Assembly: GCA_947361355.1 (NCBI GenBank)
Contig: CANAIR010000016.1
Span: 1 to 37,897, forward strand
DNA length: 37,897 nucleotides
Reading direction: 5' to 3'
Source of the DNA: an uncultured Clostridium sp.
Lineage (GTDB): Bacteria > Bacillota > Clostridia > TANB77 > CAG-465
Shown here: positions 6,369-15,183 of the stretch, piece after piece
How the letters are laid out: each line of letters starts with the position of its first letter
How positions within the stretch are numbered: position 1 is the stretch's first letter
Notes under the pieces: model-generated
What the model saw: the letters and a program-made list of their open reading frames with translations, nothing else
The model's database searches: none
What the model was told of the DNA's origin: nothing
Program-made: the position numbers and the translations under genes

Positions 6369-7973
6369 ATGGACGCTTTAATAATGCCAATAACTTTATT
6401 AGTTATTATGATAATATTTGGTATAGTGTTTTTAATAATTAGTAAAAAAAGAGAAGAGAGATTTAGTACAACTACTGCTTCGAAAGATAGTGGAAAATCT
6501 TCAAATAAAGGAACAACAGGTAGTGAGTCTAATGCACCTGAAATAAAAAAAGAAGATGTTTTTAAATTCATGGAATTTGATAGAATATTAGATGATATGA
6601 TAGTTCAAAATAAAGGAACAAGATTTACTATGGCTATCAAATGTAAAGGAATAAACTATGATTTGATGTCTGATATGGAACAACTTTCTGTTGAAGAAGG
6701 ATTTATAACTTTTTTAAATACTCTTAGATTTCCAATTCAATTGTATGTACAAGCACAAAACATAGATTTAAAAAGTGCAATATCTAAGTATAAAGAAAAT
6801 ATATCTGGAATTAGAGATGAATTTGAAAAATTAGATTATCAATATACAAAAACAATGGAAGCTTTTGATTCAACAACAGAAGAAATAGAAAAAGTTGAAA
6901 AAGAAAGAAATGAAGTTCTTAATGTGTATGAATATGCTTCAGATATTATTAATTATGTGGAAAGAATGAGTTATAATAAAAGTTTATTACAAAGAAATTT
7001 TTATGTATTAATTTCATATAATACATCTGAAGTATCAGCTGGGGACAAGTTTTCTAAAGATGAATTAATACGTATATGTTATAATGAACTTTTAACAAGG
7101 TGTCATAATGTTATAAGTGGTTTAGCTTCATCTTCAGTTGAAGGAAGAGTTTTAAATTCAAATGAACTTGCAGATTTATTGTATACTGCATATAACAGAG
7201 ATGATAAGAGTTTGCTTAGTGTTAAAGAAGCAATAGAATCAGGATTTTACAGATTATATTCAACATCAGAAGATGCGTTTATTAAGAAAAAGAAAATGCT
7301 AAGTGATGAAATACAAAATGAAGCTAAAATTAGAGCTTTAGTAGCATTAAGAGATGCCATTCAAAATGATACATATATGTCACCAAAAGTTGAAACTATT
7401 GTAAATCAAGAAGAAATTAGTAGAAAAGCAAGTGAAATAGTAGCAAGAGAAGGTGATATACCACCAGAAATAAAAAAGAAAGCACAAGATAGAATTGTAA
7501 ATGATTATAAAAATATAAAAAAATCTTTATTAGAGGATATTGAAAGAGAAAAAGAAAATATTATACAAGAGGCTAATAAAGTAGAACCTTCATCTGGAGT
7601 TCAAAAGACAGTAAGTGAAGATACTGCATTTAATAGAGATAGTAGTAATTATGATTATAGTCAAAATAATAATTTTTCTAATAATAATTACTCAGAAAGT
7701 AGTAATAAAACAAGTAATGATGATTCAATTAATGATAATATTAAGATTGGTTATCAAAATGAACAAACTGTTGAACAAAGACCAACAACACCTATAATGG
7801 AAGAAAGAAGCTTTGAAAGTGAAAAAGTTAATCCATCAGAAATGGTAAAAAATAGAATGGATGAGGAACAAAGTGATACTACATCAAGTGTTCAAGATGA
7901 TAGTTTGATTTTTGATGATGGTAGATTAGGTGATACTTCAGGCAGTGATGAAGAAGATGATATCATAATATAG
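6369..7973 (+). CDS. Membrane-anchored protein resembling the N-terminal domain of VirB4/TraC
   Basis: 534 aa. Residues 5-25 are one membrane span. Residues about 65-295 read like the N-terminal domain of TraC/VirB4-type ATPases: F-M-E-F-D-R-I-L-D-D-M-I-V-Q, then C-K-G-I-N-Y-D-L-M, then V-E-E-G-F and F-L-N-T-L-R-F-P-I-Q-L-Y-V-Q, with a charged helical stretch at 135-200. No Walker A motif occurs. Residues about 300-415 are helical and charged; from about 420 the chain is low-complexity, rich in Asn, Ser and acidic residues, ending D-E-E-D-D-I-I-I. The following gene carries the ATPase domain but a shortened N-terminus, so the two together would make one VirB4. The ribosome site AAAGGAGG overlaps the previous stop. 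Family assignment is from remembered motif similarity and context, not alignment. Confidence 0.6.
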   Translation: MDALIMPITLLVIMIIFGIVFLIISKKREERFSTTTASKDSGKSSNKGTTGSESNAPEIKKEDVFKFMEFDRILDDMIVQNKGTRFTMAIKCKGINYDLMSDMEQLSVEEGFITFLNTLRFPIQLYVQAQNIDLKSAISKYKENISGIRDEFEKLDYQYTKTMEAFDSTTEEIEKVEKERNEVLNVYEYASDIINYVERMSYNKSLLQRNFYVLISYNTSEVSAGDKFSKDELIRICYNELLTRCHNVISGLASSSVEGRVLNSNELADLLYTAYNRDDKSLLSVKEAIESGFYRLYSTSEDAFIKKKKMLSDEIQNEAKIRALVALRDAIQNDTYMSPKVETIVNQEEISRKASEIVAREGDIPPEIKKKAQDRIVNDYKNIKKSLLEDIEREKENIIQEANKVEPSSGVQKTVSEDTAFNRDSSNYDYSQNNNFSNNNYSESSNKTSNDDSINDNIKIGYQNEQTVEQRPTTPIMEERSFESEKVNPSEMVKNRMDEEQSDTTSSVQDDSLIFDDGRLGDTSGSDEEDDIII

Positions 7974-7987
7974 GGGGTTGTATATAG

Positions 7988-9997
7988 ATGAGTAGAGAAA
8001 AAAGAGATAGAAAAAATAAAAGAAATAGGGAACAATCTCAAGAAGTAGTTGAGGAAATTATAACAGGAGATGACTCCGCTTTAAGTTCGTTGGAAATTAA
8101 TAAATCTTCATTACATGATTTATTAGCTCCTTCTGGAATTGATGCTTCACATTATGATTATTTAGAAATATTTTCTAAAATATCAAGATTTGCAAGAACT
8201 TTTTATTTAACAACAATTCCAAGACAAGCAACATTTCCTTACTTCTTATCAGGGGTATATGAATTTGGTGATGTAAATACTTCTGTATATATAACACCAA
8301 TTCCAGAAACGAAATCACAAAATGATTTAAATAAACAAATAGTTGAATTACAATCAGAAAGATATGTTGCTCATGATAGAGGAGATATAAATAGAGAGTC
8401 AATACTTGCTACAAAACAAGCAGAGGCAGAAGCACTTAGAGATCAGATAGCAGCAGGTTATAATAAACTATTTGAAGCAACTATAGTGTGTACATTATTT
8501 GCATATACAAAGGATGAACTAGATAAGACATCTGAAATTCTTGCAATGGAAGCTTCAAAAAATCAATTAGGTTTAAAAACAGCTTGGGCTTTGCAAGAAG
8601 AAGGTTTTAAATCTAACTTACCTTTAAATAGTAATAAAATAACTAGAAAACATACTTTTGATAGAGGTTCAATGGCTACTGTATTTCCATTTGTAAATGC
8701 AGATGCAGGTATGGATACAGGTGTACCAATTGGTATAAATAAACAAACAGGATTACCTTTAATATTTGATAATTTTAGTAGTACACTTACTAATTATAAT
8801 ATGATAATTTTTGGTAAATCTGGTGCTGGTAAATCTGTTACAATTAAAACAATAATGGCAAGATCTGCTATACTTATGGGGGTTGAAAACCTTGTACTTG
8901 ATGCCGAAGGTGAGTATGTAACTATGGCAGAAGTACTAAGAGGTATAAATGTAAATATTAGTCCAAAAAGTGATACTATTATAAATATATTTGATATAGA
9001 AACAGAGATTGTAAAAGATGAAATAACTGGTAGAGAAAAATATGTATTAAATGTAGAAAATAAAGTAGAAGATGTAACACAAGCACTTCTTACAATGGCT
9101 CGTGGTTCTACTAAATCTGAAGATGTAAATGAGCTTACAAAACAAATTATAGCAGAGGCTGTTGCAGAATGTTATGCAGAAAAAGGTATAAATAGTGATC
9201 CAAATTCTTTATATGAAAGTGTTCAAAATTCAGGAGATTCAGATGCACTGTTTAATAGTAAAAAGAAATTTATGCCTACAATTAGTGATTGGTATGATAA
9301 AATTGCTCAAAAAGCAGCAGAAAATGATAATGATACATATCAATATCACTATGACTATTTAGTAAAAGTTATGAAACAATTTTGTAAGAAATTTGACGGA
9401 CAAATGGCATATTTTGATGGTCAGTCAACATTTGAATTATTAGATGGTTCTCCATTTATAAATATAAATATTTCTCAACTTGAAGAAAGATTTGCAAGAC
9501 CACTTGCACAACAAATATTGCTATCTTGGATTTGGGAAAAATATGTTAAAAAGAATAGTGAAGATAAAACTAAAGCTAAAAGTAAGAGAGTGCTTGTCGA
9601 TGAGGCTTGGATGCTACTTGCATATCCAGAAGCAGTTGATTTCTTAAATACAATGGCAAGACGTGCCAGAAAAAGAAATGTATCTCTTACAGTTGTATCT
9701 CAAAAATTCCAAGATTTCTATGAGAATAAATCTGTACAAGCAGTTTTAACATCAGCAGAAACAAAACTATTCTTAGCACAAGATAAGTCAGAAATACAAT
9801 ACTTACAAGAAGTATTTAAACTAAGTGAGGGAGAGGCAAACTTCCTTATAACATGCACAAGAGGTGAAGGCTTAATAAAAATTGGTTATTCATCAGCGGT
9901 TGTTGCAATAAAACCAACACAAAGAGAATTTGAGTTTGTTGAAACAAACTTAACAAAACTACTTGAAATGCGAAAAAGAAAAAGTAACAGTATGTAG
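7988..9997 (+). CDS. virB4: VirB4/TraC-like T4SS ATPase
   Basis: 669 aa cytoplasmic ATPase that would energise assembly of the channel and pilus. Walker A G-K-S-G-A-G-K-S is at residues 276-283, Walker B V-L-V-D-E-A-W at 535-541, with the R-K-R-N-V-S-L-T-V-V-S-Q segment typical of this family after it. Residues about 40-240 contain a region (D-Y-L-E-I-F onward) matching the part of VirB4 that precedes the nucleotide-binding domain, followed by the common M-I-I-F-G lead-in. The extreme N-terminus is basic. It is encoded 14 bases after the VirB4-N-like protein and 15 bases before the VirB6-like gene. A VirD4 coupling protein is another HerA/FtsK-class possibility, but the absence of membrane spans and the local gene order favour VirB4. 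Confidence 0.88.
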   Translation: MSREKRDRKNKRNREQSQEVVEEIITGDDSALSSLEINKSSLHDLLAPSGIDASHYDYLEIFSKISRFARTFYLTTIPRQATFPYFLSGVYEFGDVNTSVYITPIPETKSQNDLNKQIVELQSERYVAHDRGDINRESILATKQAEAEALRDQIAAGYNKLFEATIVCTLFAYTKDELDKTSEILAMEASKNQLGLKTAWALQEEGFKSNLPLNSNKITRKHTFDRGSMATVFPFVNADAGMDTGVPIGINKQTGLPLIFDNFSSTLTNYNMIIFGKSGAGKSVTIKTIMARSAILMGVENLVLDAEGEYVTMAEVLRGINVNISPKSDTIINIFDIETEIVKDEITGREKYVLNVENKVEDVTQALLTMARGSTKSEDVNELTKQIIAEAVAECYAEKGINSDPNSLYESVQNSGDSDALFNSKKKFMPTISDWYDKIAQKAAENDNDTYQYHYDYLVKVMKQFCKKFDGQMAYFDGQSTFELLDGSPFININISQLEERFARPLAQQILLSWIWEKYVKKNSEDKTKAKSKRVLVDEAWMLLAYPEAVDFLNTMARRARKRNVSLTVVSQKFQDFYENKSVQAVLTSAETKLFLAQDKSEIQYLQEVFKLSEGEANFLITCTRGEGLIKIGYSSAVVAIKPTQREFEFVETNLTKLLEMRKRKSNSM

Positions 9998-10012
9998 GGA
10001 GAAGGAGATTAG

Positions 10013-11464
10013 ATGAAAAATAAAACATTGATGAAGATTATAAGTATTTGTTTTATAGTAGTTATGGTATTTAATTATACTAGTAGTACAGTTTTTGCAG
10101 CTATAAATGAAGACTATGGAGGACAAACTGAAGTTGTTGAAACTGATCTTGAAACAAAACTTAAATCTTCAAGTTTACTTGAAGCAATTGCAACATTAGT
10201 ATATGGTTTGGGTTCATTGGTAGAAAATCTTGTTGGTGCTGCATTTGAGCAACTTACAGGAACAAATATGTTCCCATGGGCAGATAGAGTTATATTTAAT
10301 ACTGTGCCATTTTTGGATGTAAACTTTTTAAATCCATCTAATAGTTCACTGTTTAAAACATCTGGCGGAGCTGATAGTGCACTTGCAACAATAGTGAAAA
10401 ATACATATTATACAGTACTTGTATTAGCTATTGGTTTTCTTGGAATTGTTGTTGGTGTAATGGCTATTCGTCTTGCTATATCTTCAATTGCAGCAGAAAA
10501 AGCTAGATATAAAGAGGCAATAGTAAAATTTATATTTTCTTTAGTAATGCTATTTTGTGTTCACTATTTAATTGCATTTGTATTTTATATAAATGAAAGT
10601 ATGGTTGAGATTGCAAGTAGTATTTTAAGTGAAAATTTAAAAGGAGTTTCGATATCAGCTGATGTTTTTGAAGCAACTTTAAGTGATAAAGATCTTGTAA
10701 GTAATTTCTTTGAATCACAAGAAATGTTTCTTACTAGTTATAACAGATATAAAGATCAAATAACAGGTGATGAGGAAAGTAAAAAAATTGGAGCAACTTT
10801 ACTAAAAAATTCAGATTATAAGAAATATCAATTAAAAGGTGCTCTTGGAAATGATGAAGAAGAACATAAAATAATAAATGCTGTAATGAATTATGCAGCC
10901 CCAATATTTGGACTACCAAGTTCAAATGAAGATGCAGTTGAAAGATTTGTTGCTGATGTAAATTATGTTAAAACAATGAATGAAAGTCAAAGAAAAAAAA
11001 TGGAAGAATCAATAAAAAAATATAATGAAGATCCAGAAGCTAGTTGGAAGGACTTTCAAAGTAAACATGCAATACTTGGTTCTAGTGAAACAATAGAAAA
11101 AGCTTTTAAAAGTACTATGAAAGAACAAATTAAAATTTCTCAAGCATTAATAACAGCTTCAAAGGCAAGAGATAATGTAGGTAATGCAAATGCTAGTACT
11201 TCTTCAGGACAGGATTTAATTGCACAAATGGGACAATACTTTAAAGAAAGTGCATGGACTTATGAGACTGATGATGAAGGTAATATAGAAGGATGGAGTG
11301 CTAGTGAACTTTCACTTCAAGGAGCATTACTTTATGCAATATTTGTAGTTCAATCTATGCTATTTTTCGTAGCATATATAAAAAGATTTTTCTTTGTAGT
11401 AATACTTGCTTTACTCGCACCAGTTATAGTAATTTATGACTTTTTAGGTAGTGCAACTATGTAG
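10013..11464 (+). CDS. VirB6/TrbL-like polytopic membrane protein, N-terminal part
   Basis: 483 aa. Signal or first span at about 8-29, strong spans at about 128-154 and 166-192, a long hydrophilic extracytoplasmic region (about 195-420), then two closely spaced spans ending in A-P-V-I-V-I-Y-D-F-L-G-S-A-T-M. Large polytopic proteins of this type directly after VirB4 are the VirB6-like channel components of Gram-positive T4SSs. The chain stops where such proteins normally continue into a cytoplasmic or membrane segment, and the next gene begins 12 bases later with exactly such a segment (N-I-F-P-I-W-L-K-E-F), so the VirB6-like protein seems to be made as two polypeptides. Start at 10013 follows GGAGAAGGAG. 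Confidence 0.65.
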   Translation: MKNKTLMKIISICFIVVMVFNYTSSTVFAAINEDYGGQTEVVETDLETKLKSSSLLEAIATLVYGLGSLVENLVGAAFEQLTGTNMFPWADRVIFNTVPFLDVNFLNPSNSSLFKTSGGADSALATIVKNTYYTVLVLAIGFLGIVVGVMAIRLAISSIAAEKARYKEAIVKFIFSLVMLFCVHYLIAFVFYINESMVEIASSILSENLKGVSISADVFEATLSDKDLVSNFFESQEMFLTSYNRYKDQITGDEESKKIGATLLKNSDYKKYQLKGALGNDEEEHKIINAVMNYAAPIFGLPSSNEDAVERFVADVNYVKTMNESQRKKMEESIKKYNEDPEASWKDFQSKHAILGSSETIEKAFKSTMKEQIKISQALITASKARDNVGNANASTSSGQDLIAQMGQYFKESAWTYETDDEGNIEGWSASELSLQGALLYAIFVVQSMLFFVAYIKRFFFVVILALLAPVIVIYDFLGSATM

Positions 11465-11476
11465 GGGAGGGAGAAA

Positions 11477-12559
11477 ATGAAAAAAAATATATTTCCAATA
11501 TGGTTAAAAGAATTTTGTTCTTTAGTATTTACACAAGCAGTACAAGCTTTTTTGCTTGCAATAGTAATGTCTGTAATAATTGCTATGATTACTGAAGGAA
11601 GCACAGCAGAAGCTGGAACTTCTGTTTCTGCTACTGGTGTAATTGCAATAGTTGCATTAACTGCTATATCAAAAATAGAATTACTAGTTAAAAAAATATT
11701 TGGTATAGAATCACAATTTGGTGATCCATCAATGAAAAGTGGAGCTGCTGGTCTTGCAGGTACTTTAATAGGTGCAAGACTTGCAGGTAGAGTATTAAAT
11801 AATGCTGGAAAAGTTGGTAGTGGTATAAATGATGCACTAAAAGGAAGGCAAGCACAAGCACAAGCTAGAGCTAGACTTGCAAATAACTTAAATAAATTAA
11901 ATAGCAAGTATCCACAAGCTGGTGTTGAAGGAGCACAAAATCCAGCGCAACAAGCTTTGGGAACACCACAAATGGGTGCTGCTAATCCAGAAATAAATAA
12001 TTATGACGCAAATAATCCAAATATAAATGCAGGAGGAAATACTACTTTAAATCCAAATACTATTAGTATAAATGCTAATAATGTAGAACTTGATGGAAAG
12101 ACAACTGATAAAAATGCTACATATGAAGATAAAAAACAAGAAATAATGGATAAATATAATGACGAAATTGATAAAGCAAAGGCTCAATCAAGACAAGGTT
12201 TTTACAAAATTGGTTCAGGTGTAGCAGAAACAGTAGGCGCAATTCCGGGAGCTGCAGCAGGTGCTGTTTATGGTATGGCAACAGGTGATGGTATTGCTAG
12301 AAATGCTGGTGTAGGTATGGGTATAGGTGACTTTATTGGCGAAACAACTGTTAATGTTATTCAAAGTACACATGAAACTGCAAGACAAGTAAATAATACA
12401 AGGTCGTCAGAAAATAAAGCTGTTGATGCTGTTAGAGAATTAACAGGAAAAGATATATCAAATTACAAGAGTTCTATAAGAGAATTAGAAAGTTATACAC
12501 AAAGATTAGATAATGCTTCAAATAATGCACAAAAACAAGTTGATGCAGGAAATATCTAG
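11477..12559 (+). CDS. VirB6/TrbL-like protein, C-terminal part
   Basis: 360 aa. Begins at an ATG preceded by GGGGAGGGAG, 12 bases after the previous stop. Residues 10-36 and 50-68 are membrane spans; residues 85-130 are Ala/Gly/Arg-rich and helical (A-Q-A-Q-A-R-A-R), 140-205 are Asn/Pro-rich and probably disordered, and 240-290 form a Gly/Ala-rich stretch with alternating G-x-G-x patterns (A-G-A-V-Y-G-M-A-T-G-D-G) that could be a membrane-active hairpin. The end is charged and helical. Ala/Gly-rich C-termini after the last spans are common in VirB6/TrbL proteins of Gram-positive elements. A substitution or loss of the fusion at this junction could have split an ancestral single gene; a purely separate protein is the alternative. 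Confidence 0.5.
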   Translation: MKKNIFPIWLKEFCSLVFTQAVQAFLLAIVMSVIIAMITEGSTAEAGTSVSATGVIAIVALTAISKIELLVKKIFGIESQFGDPSMKSGAAGLAGTLIGARLAGRVLNNAGKVGSGINDALKGRQAQAQARARLANNLNKLNSKYPQAGVEGAQNPAQQALGTPQMGAANPEINNYDANNPNINAGGNTTLNPNTISINANNVELDGKTTDKNATYEDKKQEIMDKYNDEIDKAKAQSRQGFYKIGSGVAETVGAIPGAAAGAVYGMATGDGIARNAGVGMGIGDFIGETTVNVIQSTHETARQVNNTRSSENKAVDAVRELTGKDISNYKSSIRELESYTQRLDNASNNAQKQVDAGNI

Positions 12560-12577
12560 TAATAATAGAGGGATAAG

Positions 12578-13141
12578 ATGGGAAAAATAGTAGATTTTAA
12601 TAATATGTCTCAAAAGCAAAAAAATATATTTTTGATAATAGTTGTAATTATTTTAATACTATTAACATGGATTTTTAGAATATTTAATACTAATAGAAAA
12701 TTAAAATCAGGAGCAGTGATAAAAAATTACAATGAAATAAAAGATGGTACATATTTTACGACACAATCATCTCCAACATATGATAGAAAATTATATTGGA
12801 ATTTAAATGATATAATAAATGGGTTTATAGATGCTTCTAATTACAAAAATAGTGATAAGTCTTTTTCTACTGATAATTATTACGATGCTTTAACTTCAGA
12901 ATATAAAGCTTTTTTAGGTGATAGAAAATATTTAGATGTTACAGAAAAATTTCTAAAAAAATTTGAAATTAGTAATTCACAAGAAAAAAGATACAAAATG
13001 TATGATATAATAGATCAAATTTATATATTTAAAGATGATATGTATGTTTGTCAGTTAAAAGGTACTAAAGATCAAGCTGCATATATTGGAATTAGATTAA
13101 ATGAATCTAATAAAACTTTTGAAATTTTCTATATTGACTAG
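12578..13141 (+). CDS. Single-span extracytoplasmic protein, possibly VirB8/NTF2-like
   Basis: 187 aa. A short cytoplasmic N-terminus, one membrane span at about 15-33, then about 150 residues outside the membrane. The outer part begins with a helix (L-N-D-I-I-N-G-F-I-D-A), passes through D-N-Y-Y-D-A-L-T-S-E-Y and L-K-K-F, and ends in three predicted strands (Q-I-Y-I-F-K-D-D-M-Y-V-C-Q-L, A-A-Y-I-G-I-R-L, K-T-F-E-I-F-Y-I-D). Helices followed by a strand sheet behind one N-terminal span is the layout of VirB8/TcpC NTF2-like proteins. At least four more proteins in this operon share it. I do not recognise a named family. Start follows AGAGGGATAAG. Confidence 0.6.
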   Translation: MGKIVDFNNMSQKQKNIFLIIVVIILILLTWIFRIFNTNRKLKSGAVIKNYNEIKDGTYFTTQSSPTYDRKLYWNLNDIINGFIDASNYKNSDKSFSTDNYYDALTSEYKAFLGDRKYLDVTEKFLKKFEISNSQEKRYKMYDIIDQIYIFKDDMYVCQLKGTKDQAAYIGIRLNESNKTFEIFYID

Positions 13142-13151
13142 GAGGTAAAGT

Positions 13152-14009
13152 ATGAATCAAAGAAAACTTGTATTAGTTACAATTCTTGCTATAACTGCAT
13201 GTATAGTATTTATGATTATTTCCATGTTTGCAATTTGGTCACCAAAAAAAGGTAATAAAAAAGAAAGTATTGATGGAAGAAAAAAAGTTTATTCATATAA
13301 TGATAATGAAAACTTCAAAGAAAAAACCTTTAATTTATATAAAAGTGAAGTAAAAAGACTTTTAATGCCTATAAATACTAAGCAATTATATGAAAAATTA
13401 GATAAGGATTACTTAAATAAGAATAATTTGAATAGTGATAATATTGCCAAATTTTTAAATGATAATAACTTATTGTCTAATAATATTGATTTTAGAAATT
13501 ATATAGCCATTGAAAATGGTGATACATATATATATAGAATTATGTATAATACTTTTGATGATAGAAACAGAATATTAAGTAGTTGTGTTATAAATCTTAT
13601 AGAAGAAAAACCATTTTCTTATACATTATCTTTTGAAAGTGATTCATTAGATATATTAAAACATAATGTTACAAGAACAGTAGAAGGAATTAATTTTAGT
13701 ATAAAAAATGTTGAAAATACGAAAAATAGTGCTAAATTTGAAATTATTATAAAAAATACTAATGAAAAGGATATTGAATTAAACTTTGATGATGTAAATA
13801 ATGTAATGTTAGTTTTGAAAAATGGAAATCAAATAAAAATGTCTGCAGCTGTTATTTCAGCAGACGAAGATGTTCTTACTAAAGGATCTTCAGTTGAAAA
13901 AGAAGCTTTCTTTAATGTAAATTTAGAAGAACAAGGTCTTATAAAAGCTATTAAATTTAATAAAGTAAAAGTTAATGGAAAAGAACAAAATATAACAGTA
14001 GAATTTTAA
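13152..14009 (+). CDS. Single-span extracytoplasmic protein with a C-terminal beta-sandwich-like domain
   Basis: 285 aa. N-terminal membrane span at about 6-28, then an NTF2-like-sized region (about 50-160, with Y-K-S-E-V-K-R-L-L-M-P at its first helix), then about 165-285 alternating strands: V-E-G-I-N-F-S-I-K-N-V-E-N, A-K-F-E-I-I-I-K-N-T-N, V-M-L-V-L-K-N-G-N-Q-I. That pattern resembles the immunoglobulin-like DUF4352 fold found in secreted Firmicute proteins. It starts 10 bases after the previous stop with AGGAGGTAAAGT. A VirB8- or VirB9-like scaffolding role is possible given its neighbours, but there is no diagnostic motif. Confidence 0.58.
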   Translation: MNQRKLVLVTILAITACIVFMIISMFAIWSPKKGNKKESIDGRKKVYSYNDNENFKEKTFNLYKSEVKRLLMPINTKQLYEKLDKDYLNKNNLNSDNIAKFLNDNNLLSNNIDFRNYIAIENGDTYIYRIMYNTFDDRNRILSSCVINLIEEKPFSYTLSFESDSLDILKHNVTRTVEGINFSIKNVENTKNSAKFEIIIKNTNEKDIELNFDDVNNVMLVLKNGNQIKMSAAVISADEDVLTKGSSVEKEAFFNVNLEEQGLIKAIKFNKVKVNGKEQNITVEF

Positions 14010-14031
14010 ATAAATAAGGTGGTGATTTGGA

Positions 14032-15180
14032 ATGTATAACGATGAAGATGGAAATGAAGAAGAATATGATGAAATAGATGAACAAGAAGAGCAACAGCAG
14101 TTACAAGAAGAACAGTATGCACGTTATAATTCTAGCAAGCCACCTTTTTCTAATAATCCAGCTATAAATATAAAAAATAAAGCTGGTAAGGCTGGAAGAG
14201 AGGCTGCTAAACAAGCTGTAAAAGCAACTTTTAATGCTGTAAAAAGTTTAGTTATGTTTGTTGTATCTAATCCAATAATATTAGTAGTTATATTAGTTAT
14301 ATTATTTATAGCCATGATTTGGTTTATACTTTCAGAAATGCTTACTAAAAAAGTTATAGCAAGTATTGATAAATACATTATGAATTCAACTACAATTGAT
14401 AGTACTGCTAAAGATTTATATATAAATAGGCATAGTTTAATATTACTAAAACTTTCTGAAATAAATGAGCTTTATGATGCTTTTATAAAAGATAAAAGTG
14501 TTACAGGTGATATAAGAAGAGCTATGAAAATAAAGGTTGGTAAAAATAATGTAGAAAAGAAAAAGGCAAAACAGCCTAATAATTCTTCTAGCGGAAGTAG
14601 TAGTGGTTCATCTGGTTCAGCAATTACAGGAACTTTTACACCAGGTCAAGATGGTGTTCGTTCTGACGAAAGAGTAAAAATTATAACTGGTTCAACAAAT
14701 CCTATAAACAGTTATATGACAGGTGGAATGTATGTACATAGTAATGGAAGTATAGGTGGAGTAAAAGTTGATATAGTTGATATAACAATTCCTGTATGGA
14801 GAGGTAGTGGTGATAATAAAACAGAATCTACTGCTACATTACAAGTAAATTCTAAAATAAAGGATACTGTTGAAGCTATTTTTAAAGAGATTCATGATGA
14901 TCCATCAAAACCAGTTATTAATGAAATAGGATGTTTTAGGGCAAGTGATGGATATCCTGGTCATCCATTTGGAACAGCAATAGATATTAATCCAAATTCT
15001 AATCCACAAATTAAAGAAGGAGATTATGTAGGAGGAGTATATGCACCTGGAAGCGATCCTTTATCAATGGATGCAAATCATGCTATCGTAAAAGTATTTA
15101 CAGGCAAATATGGATGGGACTGGGGTGGAAACTGGTCAGGATTTAAAGATTATATGCACTTTAGTTTTATGGGAGGTTAG
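14032..15180 (+). CDS. Membrane-anchored M15-family D,D- or L,D-carboxypeptidase/endopeptidase
   Basis: 382 aa. An acidic, Gln-rich cytoplasmic N-terminus (1-45), a basic stretch, one membrane span at about 72-103, a helical stalk, a Ser/Gly linker (183-200), and a C-terminal M15C domain (about 240-382). Zinc ligands are visible as H311 and D318 in H-P-F-G-T-A-I-D, and H376 in M-H-F, with D373 before it; G-W-D-W-G-G-N-W is the family's usual segment. The enzyme would trim peptidoglycan stem peptides outside the membrane. In T4SSs a wall hydrolase is needed to let the channel pass, and this one is tethered where the machine sits. Start follows AAGGTGGTGA. Confidence 0.82.
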   Translation: MYNDEDGNEEEYDEIDEQEEQQQLQEEQYARYNSSKPPFSNNPAINIKNKAGKAGREAAKQAVKATFNAVKSLVMFVVSNPIILVVILVILFIAMIWFILSEMLTKKVIASIDKYIMNSTTIDSTAKDLYINRHSLILLKLSEINELYDAFIKDKSVTGDIRRAMKIKVGKNNVEKKKAKQPNNSSSGSSSGSSGSAITGTFTPGQDGVRSDERVKIITGSTNPINSYMTGGMYVHSNGSIGGVKVDIVDITIPVWRGSGDNKTESTATLQVNSKIKDTVEAIFKEIHDDPSKPVINEIGCFRASDGYPGHPFGTAIDINPNSNPQIKEGDYVGGVYAPGSDPLSMDANHAIVKVFTGKYGWDWGGNWSGFKDYMHFSFMGG

Positions 15181-15183
15181 AAT

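Noticed and set aside
7988-9997. VirD4-type coupling protein
   Set aside because: No N-terminal membrane spans, and the order after PrgI-like and before VirB6-like genes fits VirB4.
11434-11907. 157-codon minus-strand frame opposite the VirB6-like junction
   Set aside because: Ala/Pro/Leu-rich shadow of the plus-strand Ala/Gly-rich protein; no translation signals.
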